Shown: positions 25,710-34,235, counted from the stretch's first letter. The stretch: DNA of 64,000 bases from DATBLE01 sp046732255 (GCA_046732255.1 JBKPMR010000051.1:23151-87150); one strand, 5' to 3'. Notes: a model not told the origin generated them from the sequence alone. A program made the numbers and translations.

Positions 25710-27077
25710 ATGCCCAATCTGCGCCTCGTCCTCTTCGCCGTTCTCGCTGCCGCTCTGCTCGGCCCGGCCGGAGCAAGTCCGCAGGCGCAACCGGCGACGA
25801 TCGAGGCGACCACGTTCGTGATCACCGGCCACGGTTGGGGACACGGCGTCGGCATGGCCCAGTGGGGCGCGTACGGCTACGCGAAGCACGGCGTCGCTTA
25901 CGACACGATCCTCGCGCACTACTACCCCGGGACCACACTCGCGCCTGCGCCGGCCAGGACGCTCAACGTCCTGCTCGTCGACGGGGCGGGGCGGGTGGTG
26001 GTCTCGTCTCCGAGCCCCTTCAGCGTCAAGGACGGTACGGGAGCCGTACACAAGCTTGCCGGCGGCGACGTCCCGCTGACCGCGGCGCTGACGGTCAAGA
26101 CCGACGCGGCCCGCCCCGCGAAGGCGCTGCCAGGGCCGCTCACGTTCGTGCCCGGGAAGAGCCCGCTCTGGCTCAGGAATCCCTACCGCGGGACCTTCAC
26201 CGTCTCCGTGACGGGGAAGAAGCTCACCGTTGTGAACACGGTCGGGATCGAGGCGTACACGCGTGGGGTCGTGTCCAGCGAGATGCCGCACGACTGGCCG
26301 CTCGAGGCGGTCAAGGCCCAGGCGGTCGCCGCCCGTTCGTATGCGCTCGCCCACCTTCGCGGCGGCGCCTTCGACGTCTACAACGACACGCGCGACCAGG
26401 TCTACGGCGGGATCACGGCGGAAACGCCGGTCGGAGACCAGGCAGTCGCCGCGACGAAGCGCCAGGTGCTGCTCTACGGCGGCAAGGTCGCGAGCACCTT
26501 CTTCTTCTCCAGCTCGGGCGGGCGGACGGCGAACGTCACCGACGTGTTCGCGAACGCCAAGCCGACTCCGTACCTCGTCTCGGTCCGCGACCCGTGGGAC
26601 ATCTACTCCCCGTACCACAACTGGGGCCCCGTGCCGGTCGCCGCCTCGGCTGCGAGCAAGGCGCTGCGGATCGCGGGTGTGGGCGCGCTGCGCACCCTGC
26701 CGGCGGGCGGCCGGGCGAAGACCGTCGTCGTCACGGGCCGCGAGGGCGACATCATCGTCTCGGCCTCCGACGTCCGTCGCGCGCTCGGTCTCCGCTCCAC
26801 CTGGATGAGCATCGGCGTGCTCTCCCTCTCCCGCCCGGCCGGCGTGATTCCCGCGGGCGGGACGCAGACCATCACCGGCAGGGCGAGCCAGGTCCAGAGC
26901 CCGGTGCTGGAGCAGCGCCCGGCCACGGGCGGTCCGTGGCAGACCGGCCCTGCGCTCTCGGTTCAGCCTGACGGCTCCTTCACCCTCTCGGTCGCACCCA
27001 CGGCGACGACGCTGTACCGCCTCTCGGCGGGGACGGTCAAGAGCGCGGTGCTCCGAGTGGTCGTCTCCGGCGTATGA
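25710..27077 (+). CDS. Secreted SpoIID/LytB domain protein
   Basis: 455 residues with a signal peptide (LVLFAVLAAALLGPAGASPQA). The first mature segment, TGHGWGHGVGMAQWGAYGYAKHG, is the C-terminal SpoIID motif placed N-terminally. The SpoIID/LytB core follows: NTVGIEAYTRGVVSSEMPHDWPLEAVKAQAVAARSYA, then STFFFSSSGGRTANV and VSVRDPWD. SpoIID is a lytic transglycosylase of sporulation, but the domain is widespread in non-sporulating actinobacteria for wall turnover. Its stop overlaps the next ATG (ATGA). Confidence 0.9.
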   Translation: MPNLRLVLFAVLAAALLGPAGASPQAQPATIEATTFVITGHGWGHGVGMAQWGAYGYAKHGVAYDTILAHYYPGTTLAPAPARTLNVLLVDGAGRVVVSSPSPFSVKDGTGAVHKLAGGDVPLTAALTVKTDAARPAKALPGPLTFVPGKSPLWLRNPYRGTFTVSVTGKKLTVVNTVGIEAYTRGVVSSEMPHDWPLEAVKAQAVAARSYALAHLRGGAFDVYNDTRDQVYGGITAETPVGDQAVAATKRQVLLYGGKVASTFFFSSSGGRTANVTDVFANAKPTPYLVSVRDPWDIYSPYHNWGPVPVAASAASKALRIAGVGALRTLPAGGRAKTVVVTGREGDIIVSASDVRRALGLRSTWMSIGVLSLSRPAGVIPAGGTQTITGRASQVQSPVLEQRPATGGPWQTGPALSVQPDGSFTLSVAPTATTLYRLSAGTVKSAVLRVVVSGV

Positions 27078-28543
27078 GCCGGCTCGCGGCCGCTCTCGTC
27101 GCCCTCGCGCTGGTCTTGCCGGCGACGGCGGCCGGTAGCGGCGCCTTCGTTCCGGACGATCCGCTCACGGCGCGTCAGTGGTACCTCGGGGCGATTCACG
27201 CCTTCGACTACTGGTCGGTGCCGCCGCTCGACCTCGCGCCGGTCCGGGTCGCGGTGATCGACTCGGGACTCGACGTCGACCACCCCGAGTTCCTCGGGCG
27301 GGTCGCGCTCACCCAGAGCTTCGTCGGCGGCGACGTCACGGACAAGCAGGGCCACGGCACGTTCGTCGCCGGGATCGTCGGCGCTGCGCTCGACAACGCG
27401 GAGGGGATCGCGGGGATCGCGTTCCCGGCGCAATTGCTGATCGCCAAGGTCGTGCGCAGCGACGGAACGATCGCCCCCGCCGAGGAGGCGAAGGCGATTC
27501 GCTGGGCGGCCGACAACGGCGCCCAGGTGATCAACCTCTCCCTCGGCGGCCTGCGCGACCCGCTCAACCCGAACCAGGACTCGTACTCCCGCGTCGAGCA
27601 GGCTGCGATCGCGTACGCGTACTCGAAGGGGGCGGTGATCGTCGCGGCCGTCGGCAACGCCGACGACGCCCCCAAGACGCCGTGGCACTACGCGAGCTAC
27701 CCGGCCGCTTTGCCGCACGTGATCGGCGTCAGCGCGCTTGCGCCGGACGGCGCGGTGCCGGCGTTCTCGATCCGCGACAAGGTCTACAACGACATCGCTG
27801 CACCGGGGGTCGGCATCGTCTCGACCCTTCCGAGGGCGCTGACCGCGAGCCACCCCGCCTGCATCGACCAGGGCTACTCGATCTGCGGTCCGCCCGAGTT
27901 CCGGCCGGCGGACGGGACCTCGTACGCCGCCGCACAGGTCACTGCGGCCGCCGCGCTGCTCTTTGCCGCCAGGCCGGCGCTCGCGCCCGACCAGGTGACG
28001 TCGCTCCTCGAGCATTCGGCAGCCGACGTCAGCGCTGCGACCGGCTGCGTGCGCTGTCCGCTCGGACGGGACTGGTACAGCGGCTGGGGCGAGCTCGACG
28101 TGGCCGCGGCGCTGAAGGCGCTCACCGGGCCACTACCTCCACGCGACCGCTACGAGGGCAACGACGAGGCGGGCGACCAGGCGTACGCGCTCTTCGGCCG
28201 CTCGATCGACGTGAAGGCGACGCTCGACTACTGGGACGACAACATCGACGTCTACAAGGTCCGTCTGCGCCGGGGCCAGACCATGTCCGTGTCGCTGCGC
28301 GGGCCGTCGGGAACCGACACGAATCTGATCCTCTGGCGTCCAGGCACGCAGATGGTGGAGGCGGCGTCGTTCGGCCAGCAGGCAGCGCTCCAGGCCTGGC
28401 GGGTGACGCAGTCGTCCCGCGCCGGAGCGCACGAGCATTTCCTCCACCGGGCACGCCAGACCGGGTGGTACTACGTCGAGGTCAAGCTGGCGACACAGGG
28501 CGCCGGCGTCTATCGGCTGCACATCTCCAAGAGCTCGCAGTGA
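27074..28543 (+). CDS. Secreted S8 family (subtilisin-like) serine protease
   Basis: 489 residues with a signal peptide (AAALVALALVLPATAAGS). The catalytic triad is intact: Asp in VAVIDSGLDVDHPE (~60), His in KQGHGTFVAGIVG (~94), Ser in DGTSYAAAQVTAAAALL (~281), and oxyanion Asn in VAAVGNADD. Residues ~380-489 form a C-terminal beta domain (NIDVYKVRLRRGQTMSVSLRGP) like a PPC domain. It overlaps the SpoIID-like gene by 4 bp and the LLM gene by 4 bp, so the three form one translationally coupled unit. Confidence 0.92.
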   Translation: MSRLAAALVALALVLPATAAGSGAFVPDDPLTARQWYLGAIHAFDYWSVPPLDLAPVRVAVIDSGLDVDHPEFLGRVALTQSFVGGDVTDKQGHGTFVAGIVGAALDNAEGIAGIAFPAQLLIAKVVRSDGTIAPAEEAKAIRWAADNGAQVINLSLGGLRDPLNPNQDSYSRVEQAAIAYAYSKGAVIVAAVGNADDAPKTPWHYASYPAALPHVIGVSALAPDGAVPAFSIRDKVYNDIAAPGVGIVSTLPRALTASHPACIDQGYSICGPPEFRPADGTSYAAAQVTAAAALLFAARPALAPDQVTSLLEHSAADVSAATGCVRCPLGRDWYSGWGELDVAAALKALTGPLPPRDRYEGNDEAGDQAYALFGRSIDVKATLDYWDDNIDVYKVRLRRGQTMSVSLRGPSGTDTNLILWRPGTQMVEAASFGQQAALQAWRVTQSSRAGAHEHFLHRARQTGWYYVEVKLATQGAGVYRLHISKSSQ

Positions 28544-29421
28544 TCCGGGTCGGCGTGCAGCTGCCCGAGGTCGAGTACGTGGCCCGCTGGCCGGAGTATG
28601 CCGCGATGGCACGCGCGGCCGAAGAGAGCGGGTTCGACTCGATCTGGCTCGGCGACCACCTCCTCTACCGGGACGACGGCCGGCCTGAGCGCGGCCCGTG
28701 GGACGCGTGGACGCTCCTCGCCGCGCTCGCCGCGGTCACCGAGCGGGTCGAGCTCGGCCCGCTCGTCGCCTGCGCGAGCTTCCACCCGCCGGGGCTTCTC
28801 GCCAGGATGTCGGCGGCGATCGCGGAGGTCAGCGGCGGTCGCTTCGTCCTCGGTCTCGGTGCCGGCTGGAACGAGACCGAGTACCGGGCCTTCGGGCTTC
28901 CGTACGACCATCGCGTCTCGCGGTTCGAGGAGTCGTTCGAGATCGTCCGCCGCCTGCTCGCCGGCGAGCGCGTCACGTTCGGCGGTCGCTTCTGGCAGGC
29001 GGAGGACGCCGTGGTCATGCCGCCGCCGCCGCCTCGCCGGATCCCGCTGATGATCGGCTCGAACGGCGAGCGGATGCTCGCGGCGGCGCTTCCCCACGTC
29101 GAGCGCTGGAACACCTGGTACGCGGGCTACGGGAACACGGTCGACGGGTTCGCGGACCTGAACGCACGGATCAATGCTGCGGCCCAGCGCGCCGGCCGCG
29201 ACCCGGCCGAGATCGAGCGCAGCGCCTGCGTGCTGGTCGAGCTGGATTCGGACGCCGTGCGGCGGCCGCGTTCCGACGAGGGCGTGACGCCGGTGACGCC
29301 GGACGAGCTCGTCGCGCACCTGCAGGCGCTCGAGCAGGCCGGCGCGGACGAGGCGATCCTGATCCTGCGCCCGATCACCGAGGCGTCGATCCGCCGGGTC
29401 GGGGCGGAGCTCCCGCAGTGA
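28540..29421 (+). CDS. LLM class (F420-dependent type) flavin oxidoreductase
   Basis: About 293 residues from a GTG overlapping the upstream stop as GTGA. The luciferase-like TIM barrel is recognised by AMARAAEESGFDSIWLGDHLLY, RVELGPLVACASFHPPGLLARM, GRFVLGLGAGWNETEYRAFGLPY and RIPLMIGSNGERM. Actinobacterial members of this branch usually use F420 (family knowledge); the substrate is unknown. The stop codon lies inside the family A palindrome at 29414, so the last codons were shaped by that repeat. Confidence 0.88.
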   Translation: MIRVGVQLPEVEYVARWPEYAAMARAAEESGFDSIWLGDHLLYRDDGRPERGPWDAWTLLAALAAVTERVELGPLVACASFHPPGLLARMSAAIAEVSGGRFVLGLGAGWNETEYRAFGLPYDHRVSRFEESFEIVRRLLAGERVTFGGRFWQAEDAVVMPPPPPRRIPLMIGSNGERMLAAALPHVERWNTWYAGYGNTVDGFADLNARINAAAQRAGRDPAEIERSACVLVELDSDAVRRPRSDEGVTPVTPDELVAHLQALEQAGADEAILILRPITEASIRRVGAELPQ

Positions 29422-29443
29422 CAGGCTTAAGCCTGTCACTGCG
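29414..29443. repeat. Perfect 30-nt palindrome (family A), second copy
   Basis: It contains the same 28 nt as the palindrome inside thiD (90-117), here extended by one further matching pair. It spans the TGA of the LLM gene (29419-29421) and could also act as a stem-loop terminator: the downstream strand is followed by TTCG but no T-run. Confidence 0.8.
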
Positions 29444-29460
29444 TTCGTGCTCCAGCGCCG

Positions 29461-30090
29461 CTACTGGAGGAGCTCGGCGAAGCGCGGGTCGTCCCGCAGC
29501 GGAGCGAGATCTTTGTCCTCAGCGAGGTAGGCGGCGAGGGACCGGTCGCCCTCGAGTGCCCGCTGGAGATGCTCGATCGCCGCATCAGTCTCGCCGAGCA
29601 GGGTCTCCGCGCACGCGAGGTTGTAGTAGAGCGTGCTCGTGTCCTCGTAGCGTTGGATCGCCTCGGTCAGCAGCGCCTTCGCCTCGGCTGCCTTGCCGGC
29701 ATCGAGCAGCGCGAAGACGTCACGGTTCGTCTCCCACGGCTGGGGCGTGAACGCCTCGCCCGCCTTCGCGCCGACGCTGAGCACGGTCGTCCCCGGCTCC
29801 CGCGCGGTCGCGGCCCGCTTCGCCGAGGGATCACGGACGAAGACGACCGTTCCGCTCGGGCCGTCGACGACATCGCCGCCGACCGTGAACGCCGCATGCC
29901 CGGCGACGACGACGTAGAGCTCCTCGTGGCCGGTGGGCGCCTCGTCGTGCTCCGGGATCACGACGTCCCCCGCGTCGCGGCCGGTCCAGGCGTTGACGCC
30001 GAACGCTCGCACGCCGAGTGCGAGCCGGATCGGTGCCCAGCCGTCCTCGCGCCGCAGGTCCTCGAGCCGCCCAGTCTCGTAGGCGCTCAT
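29461..30090 (-). CDS. Cupin and TPR domain protein
   Basis: 209 residues from ATG 30090. The first ~115 residues form a cupin (IPEHDEAPTGHEELYVVVAGHAAFTVGG, then DGPSGTVVFVRDPSAKR). The C-terminal part reads as TPR helices (LDAGKAAEAKALLTEAIQRY, YYNLACAETLLGETDAAIEHLQRALEGD) and ends LAPLRDDPRFAELL. Such proteins are unassigned functionally. It overlaps the upstream acetyltransferase stop as ATGA, making it the last gene of the sugar operon. Confidence 0.8.
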   Translation of the reverse strand: MSAYETGRLEDLRREDGWAPIRLALGVRAFGVNAWTGRDAGDVVIPEHDEAPTGHEELYVVVAGHAAFTVGGDVVDGPSGTVVFVRDPSAKRAATAREPGTTVLSVGAKAGEAFTPQPWETNRDVFALLDAGKAAEAKALLTEAIQRYEDTSTLYYNLACAETLLGETDAAIEHLQRALEGDRSLAAYLAEDKDLAPLRDDPRFAELLQ

Positions 30091-30728
30091 CGCAGCCGCT
30101 CCTCGTCGGGAACGTCGCGGATTCTCCGCGCCGGGTTGCCGACGACGACCGCCCCGGAGGGGACGTCCTTCGTCACCACCGCGCCCGCGCCGACGAACGC
30201 CTCCTCGCCGATCTCGATGCCGGGACAGAGGACCGCGCCCCCGCCGATCCGCGCCCCGCGCCGAATTGTCGGGCCGCGCATCAGCTCGTGGCGCCGCTCG
30301 GTCCGTCCCATGAAGTTGTCGTTCGTCGTTACCACGCACGGCGCCACGAAAACATGCTCCTCGAGCGTCGAGTAGGCGGTGATGTACGCCTCGGCCTGGA
30401 TCTTCGTCATCGCCCCGACGGTGGTGTCGTTCTCGACGAGCGACCCGCGGCCGACGACGACGTCGTGACCGAGCGTGACCCGCTCGCGGACGCAGGCCTG
30501 GTCACCGACGATCGTCCGCGCGCCGATCGTCGTCCCGGCGAAGACGATCGCCCCGGTGGAGATCACCGTGCCGTCGCCGATCCGGGCCGGCGGCAGCTCC
30601 TCCCGCTTCGCCGTCGACCGGGGCGAGAGGACGGGTTGCTTGCCGACGACGGCGTACTCGAGCACGCGCACGCCCTCCCCGAGCACGGTGCCGGGGTGGA
30701 CTACGGCGGTCGGGTGGACCTCAGCCAA
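30087..30728 (-). CDS. wbpD: Hexapeptide-repeat acyltransferase, WbpD-like sugar N-acetyltransferase
   Basis: 213 residues of left-handed beta-helix repeats (IGDGTVISTGAIVFAGTTIGART, VGRGSLVENDTTVGAMTKI), closing with APCVVTTNDNF, GGGAVLCPGIEIGEEAFVGAGAVVTKDVP and VVGNPARRI. This is the signature of acetyltransferases acting on UDP-3-amino-2-acetamido uronic acids (WbpD/WlbB). Neighbours wbpA- and wbpB-like genes support that job. The gene start overlaps the oxidoreductase stop by 8 bp. Confidence 0.82.
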   Translation of the reverse strand: MAEVHPTAVVHPGTVLGEGVRVLEYAVVGKQPVLSPRSTAKREELPPARIGDGTVISTGAIVFAGTTIGARTIVGDQACVRERVTLGHDVVVGRGSLVENDTTVGAMTKIQAEAYITAYSTLEEHVFVAPCVVTTNDNFMGRTERRHELMRGPTIRRGARIGGGAVLCPGIEIGEEAFVGAGAVVTKDVPSGAVVVGNPARRIRDVPDEERLR

Positions 30729-31689
30729 GCAACGAATCCGTCAGCCGCTCGAGCGCGCGCACGACCATCGCACCGTCGCGCGCGACCTTCTCGCGTTCAC
30801 CGTCGCCGCCGACCAACCGCAGGAAGTGCTCGCACTCGAGCCGCAACGGCTCGGTGGTAGCGATCTTGGGGATGAAGATGTCGCCGCTCCGCGTCTGCCA
30901 CTCCCCGTACGTCTCGGCCCGCTTCCACGGCGCCTTGTCGTAGATCGTCACCTTGCGCTCCAGCTCCATGTCGTCGAAGACCGCCATCTTGTCGCGGCCG
31001 ACGACGGTCATCCGCCGCATCTTGTGCGGGTCGAGCCAGGACAGGTGCATGTGCGCGATCTTCCCGGAGGGGAAGCGCAGGTAGCAGAAGACGACGTCCT
31101 CGACGCCGCCGGTGAGGAAGTCGCGGCCGTGGGCGACGGCCTCCGACGGCTCCTCGTCCAGCAGGTAGAGGATGACGGAGAGGTCGTGGACGCCCAGCGA
31201 CCAGAGCGCATTCTCGTTCGTGCGGACGATCCCGAGGTTCTGGCGGTTGCCGTAGACACAGAGCACCTCGCCGAGCTCGCCCCCGTCGATCAGCTCCTTC
31301 AGCTTCTGGACGCCGGGGTGGTAGAGCAGCAGGTGGCCGGGCATCAGGACGAGGTCCCGGTCGACGGCGAGAGCGACGAGCTCGTCCATCTCCGCCGAGC
31401 GCATGGCCGGCGGCTTCTCGACCAGCACGTGCTTGCCCGCCTCGAGCGCCTGCTTCGCGAGGTCGTAGTGAGTCGGGACGGGCGTGGCGATGACGACCGC
31501 GTCGAGGGTTTCGTCGCCGAGCATCTCGTCGAATCGCTCCGTTGCTCTTGCCTGCGGGAACCTTCCCTCGAACAGCGTTAGCTGTTCGAGGGACTGGTCG
31601 CAGACCCAGGTGAGCTCGGCCAGGTCGTCGAAGTTGCGCGCGAGGTTCGGGCCCCAGTACCCGAGCCCGGCGACGCCCACCCGCGTCAT
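30721..31689 (-). CDS. wbpB: Gfo/Idh/MocA family sugar dehydrogenase, WbpB-like
   Basis: 322 residues. N-terminal Rossmann fold VGVAGLGYWGPNLARNF, then the catalytic-region EKP motif in GKHVLVEKPPAMRSAEM near residue 93, and the C-terminal sheet including SLGVHDLSVILYLL. In the WbpA-E pathway this enzyme oxidises C3 of UDP-GlcNAcA. Context (nucleotide-sugar dehydrogenase upstream, N-acetyltransferase downstream) supports that. Residues ~33-42 are encoded by a 30-nt palindrome (31564-31593), without lengthening the loop. Confidence 0.85.
   Translation of the reverse strand: MTRVGVAGLGYWGPNLARNFDDLAELTWVCDQSLEQLTLFEGRFPQARATERFDEMLGDETLDAVVIATPVPTHYDLAKQALEAGKHVLVEKPPAMRSAEMDELVALAVDRDLVLMPGHLLLYHPGVQKLKELIDGGELGEVLCVYGNRQNLGIVRTNENALWSLGVHDLSVILYLLDEEPSEAVAHGRDFLTGGVEDVVFCYLRFPSGKIAHMHLSWLDPHKMRRMTVVGRDKMAVFDDMELERKVTIYDKAPWKRAETYGEWQTRSGDIFIPKIATTEPLRLECEHFLRLVGGDGEREKVARDGAMVVRALERLTDSLLG
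31564..31593. repeat. 30-nt palindrome inside the wbpB-like gene
   Basis: Perfect 13-bp arms (TCCCTCGAACAGC / GCTGTTCGAGGGA) around a GTTA loop, in frame in the oxidoreductase gene, coding for SLEQLTLFEG just after the cofactor-binding Asp at residue 31. No second copy was seen in the window. Confidence 0.75.
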
Positions 31690-32954
31690 AGCTTCCAGAC
31701 CTTCCCCTCCACCTCGACGCCCTTCGTCGCATTCCGGAAGTCGACGATCACCTTGCCGCGGCGGACGACTTCGCGGTAGTCGATCCCGGAGTGGGCGGTG
31801 ACGATCACGACGCAGTCGTAGCTCTCGGGCTCGAGGGGGACCGAGGTGAGCCCGTCGAACTCGGTCACGTGGGGATCGTGGTACGCGACCTCTGCGCCCG
31901 CGTTGCGGAGGAGCATGAGGATCTTCTCTGCCGGCGACTCGCGGACGTCGCCGATGTCGGACTTGTACGCGACCCCCACGATCAGGATCTTCGAGCCGCG
32001 CAGCGACTTCTGCGCGCCGTGGTTCAGCGCCTGTGAGATCACCGAGCGGCAGAAGTACGGCATGTTGTTGTTGATCTCGCCGGCGAGCTCGACGAAGCGG
32101 GTCGTGAAGTCGTACTCGCGGGCCTTCCAGGACAGGTAGAAGGGGTCGAGTGGGATGCAGTGCCCGCCCAGGCCGGGGCCGGGCTTGAAGGACATGAACC
32201 CGAACGGCTTGGTCGCGGCGGCGTCCACGACCTCCCAGACGTCGATGCCCATCCGGTCGCAGAGCTGCGCGAGCTCGTTGACGAGGGCGATGTTCACCGA
32301 TCGGAAGATGTTCTCGAGCAGCTTCGACAGCTCGGCCGCCTCGGCGGTCGAGACCGTGTGCACCTCGTCGACGACGCCGCGGTACAGCTCGGCCGCCGCG
32401 GCCGTCGACGACTCGTCGACGCCGCCGACGACCTTCGGCGTCGTCCGCGCCGTGAAGTCGGTGCGACCGGGATCGACGCGCTCCGGGGCGAAGGCGAGAT
32501 GGAAGTCCTGTCCCGCCTTCATGCCGCTTCCTTCCTCAAGCAGCGGCTTGAGGACGTCGCGGGTCGTGCCGGGATACGTGGTCGACTCGAGCACGACGAC
32601 GTGGCCGGCCCGCAGATGCGGCGCGATCGACCGTGCCGCGTTCTCGACGTGCGACAGGTCGGGATCGCGCTGGGTCGAGAGCGGCGTCGGGACGGCGATC
32701 ACCACCGCGTCGGAGCGGCCGACGACGTCGTAGTCGGTCGTCGCCGATACCGCGCCGGACTCGACGAGCGGCCGGAGGCGCTCGGAGGGGACGTCCCCGA
32801 TGTGGCTCTCGCCGCGATTGATCGCGTCGACGACGTCCTGGACGACGTCGACCAGCACGACCTTCTTGCCGGCCTCGGCAAAGGCCTGGGCGTGTGGCAT
32901 GCCGACGTAGCCGGCGCCGATCACGGCGATGTCGTAGCGGGCGTCCGCGCTCAT
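31686..32954 (-). CDS. wbpA: UDP-N-acetyl-hexosamine 6-dehydrogenase (WbpA/WecC family)
   Basis: 422 residues from ATG 32954. NAD-binding IAVIGAGYVGMPHAQAF, VIAVPTPLSTQRDPDL, LESTTYPGTTRDVL, FAPERVDPG, ELSKLLENIFRSVNIALVNEL, the catalytic-cysteine loop PGLGGHCIPLDPFYLSWKA near residue 268, and a C-terminal VGVAYKSDIGDVRESP. It oxidises C6 of UDP-GlcNAc or UDP-ManNAc to the uronic acid in two NAD-dependent steps. It starts inside the wecB stop (ATGA overlap) and its stop overlaps the wbpB-like start the same way. Confidence 0.92.
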   Translation of the reverse strand: MSADARYDIAVIGAGYVGMPHAQAFAEAGKKVVLVDVVQDVVDAINRGESHIGDVPSERLRPLVESGAVSATTDYDVVGRSDAVVIAVPTPLSTQRDPDLSHVENAARSIAPHLRAGHVVVLESTTYPGTTRDVLKPLLEEGSGMKAGQDFHLAFAPERVDPGRTDFTARTTPKVVGGVDESSTAAAAELYRGVVDEVHTVSTAEAAELSKLLENIFRSVNIALVNELAQLCDRMGIDVWEVVDAAATKPFGFMSFKPGPGLGGHCIPLDPFYLSWKAREYDFTTRFVELAGEINNNMPYFCRSVISQALNHGAQKSLRGSKILIVGVAYKSDIGDVRESPAEKILMLLRNAGAEVAYHDPHVTEFDGLTSVPLEPESYDCVVIVTAHSGIDYREVVRRGKVIVDFRNATKGVEVEGKVWKL

Positions 32955-34006
32955 TCCGGCCGCGAAGCGTACAGAGCAGCCGCGATGCGCTCCGCAGCAT
33001 GCCCGTCGCCGTAGAGCGCCGGACGCCGTTCGGGCATCCGGGCGGCTGCGACGGCCTCGATGAGCCGATCGGGATCGTCGTCCACCAGCACGTTGGCGCC
33101 CAGCTCGACCGTGTCCACCCACTCGGTGGAGGGCCGCGCGGTCACGCACGGGACGCCGTACCAGTACGCCTCCTTCTGGAGCCCGCCCGAGTCGGTGACG
33201 ATCACGCGCGCCTGGGAGGCGAGGGCCGCGAAGTCGAGGTACCCGAGCGGCTCCAAGAGGGTCAGACCCCGCGGGGTCCGACCCTTCAGAGCGGCTCGAG
33301 TCCGCGGATGGGCAGGAACGATCACGGGCCCCTCCACCCGGCTGAGCCCGTTGATGATCCGTCCCAGTCTCGGCTCGGCAACGTTGGCTTCGCGATGCAA
33401 CGTCGCCACCACGTACGCCGCCGGCTCGACTCCGAGCCGTTCGAGGATCCTCGATCGCTCCCGGGCGAGCGGCGCGAGCCGCAGGTTCGCGTCCATCATC
33501 ACGTCGCCGACGACCTCGACCCTCCCGGCGATGCCCTCCTGCCCGAGCGTCACCCGCGAGCGCTCGTCGGGCGCGAACAGGAGCTGTGCGAGCCGATCGG
33601 TCTCGATCCGGTTGTGCTCCTCGGGCATCGAGAGGTCGCCGCTGCGGAGACCCGCCTCGACGTGCGCGAGCGGCACTCCCGCCGCTGCCGCCGCGCGTGC
33701 GCCGCCGAGCGTCGAGTTCGTGTCGCCGTAGACGAGTGTCCAGTCCGGCTCCTCGGTCGCGAGCGCCTCGGCGATGCCGGGACCCAGCGCGGCAAGCATC
33801 TCGTCGCGTGAGCGGCCTCCGACCTCGAGCCGGTACCGAGGCTCGGCAAGCCCCAGCTCCTGGAAGAAAATCTGCGACAACTCGGGGTCGTAGTGCTGGC
33901 CGGTGTGGAGCGTGACCTCCTCGATCCGCGCCTCCCGAAGCGCCTCGGACACCGGCCCCGACTTGATGAACTGGGGCCGGTTTCCCACCACCGAGAGCAC
34001 CTTCAC
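32951..34006 (-). CDS. wecB: UDP-N-acetylglucosamine 2-epimerase (non-hydrolysing)
   Basis: 351 residues from GTG 34006. GT-B-like epimerase motifs: GNRPQFIKSGPVSEAL, HTGQHYDPELSQIFF, VYGDTNSTLGG, HVEAGLRSGDLSMPEEHNR, LHREANVAEPRLG, PAHPRTRAAL and TDSGGLQKEAYWYGVPCVT. It interconverts UDP-GlcNAc and UDP-ManNAc-type sugars, fitting the wbp genes that follow. A 28-nt near-perfect palindrome (33258-33285) encodes the loop GRTPRGLTL before LEPLGYLDF. It is first in its operon and divergent from tRNA-Lys. Confidence 0.92.
   Translation of the reverse strand: MKVLSVVGNRPQFIKSGPVSEALREARIEEVTLHTGQHYDPELSQIFFQELGLAEPRYRLEVGGRSRDEMLAALGPGIAEALATEEPDWTLVYGDTNSTLGGARAAAAAGVPLAHVEAGLRSGDLSMPEEHNRIETDRLAQLLFAPDERSRVTLGQEGIAGRVEVVGDVMMDANLRLAPLARERSRILERLGVEPAAYVVATLHREANVAEPRLGRIINGLSRVEGPVIVPAHPRTRAALKGRTPRGLTLLEPLGYLDFAALASQARVIVTDSGGLQKEAYWYGVPCVTARPSTEWVDTVELGANVLVDDDPDRLIEAVAAARMPERRPALYGDGHAAERIAAALYASRPE
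33258..33285. repeat. 28-nt palindrome inside wecB (family D, GGGTCAGACCCC)
   Basis: Near-perfect palindrome with one mismatched pair, halves AGGGTCAGACCCCG and CGGGGTCCGACCCT. It reads in frame through wecB. The GGGTCAGACCCC half-motif recurs (as its complement) in both palindromes at 61733 and 61817. Confidence 0.7.
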
Positions 34007-34029
34007 GCGGGCTACACTACGCAGCCCGC

Positions 34030-34102
34030 GGGCCGTTAGCTCAGCTGGTAGAGCAGGGGACTCTTAATCCCAAGGTCGAAGGTTCGAATCCTTCACGGCC
34101 CA
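34030..34102 (+). tRNA. tRNA-Lys (anticodon CTT)
   Basis: 73 nt folding as a full cloverleaf: acceptor GGGCCGT/ACGGCCC, D-arm GCTC/GAGC, anticodon loop CTCTTAA with CTT at 34063-34065, T-arm GAAGG/CCTTC around TTCGAAT, discriminator A, CCA not encoded. The first anticodon-stem pair is a G-A mismatch. The 3' half (from 34061) is repeated at 37111 and 39879, marking this gene as an integration target. Confidence 0.97.
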
Positions 34103-34235
34103 TCGCGTAAGCCCCTGCACGTTGCCGCTTTCGCTAGCAGGCTGGGAGATGACCGGGGCCATTGGCGGCTCGGCAAGCACGATTGCGGCTTCTCCGTGCC
34201 GGCTACCGCCGCCTGGAAGCGGGCGGGTTCGACAT

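Noticed and set aside
20756..25855. 1699-residue open frame on the minus strand
   Set aside because: It is antisense to rfbD, the cyclase gene and rfbB, all recognised on the plus strand; the translation is low-complexity Arg/Gly/Leu-rich, as is usual for shadow frames in high-GC DNA.
34006..34030. 8-bp stem-loop between the wecB start and tRNA-Lys as a regulator
   Set aside because: Its arms include the first base of the tRNA and the wecB start codon region, so part of the symmetry is imposed by those features; position gives no clear role.
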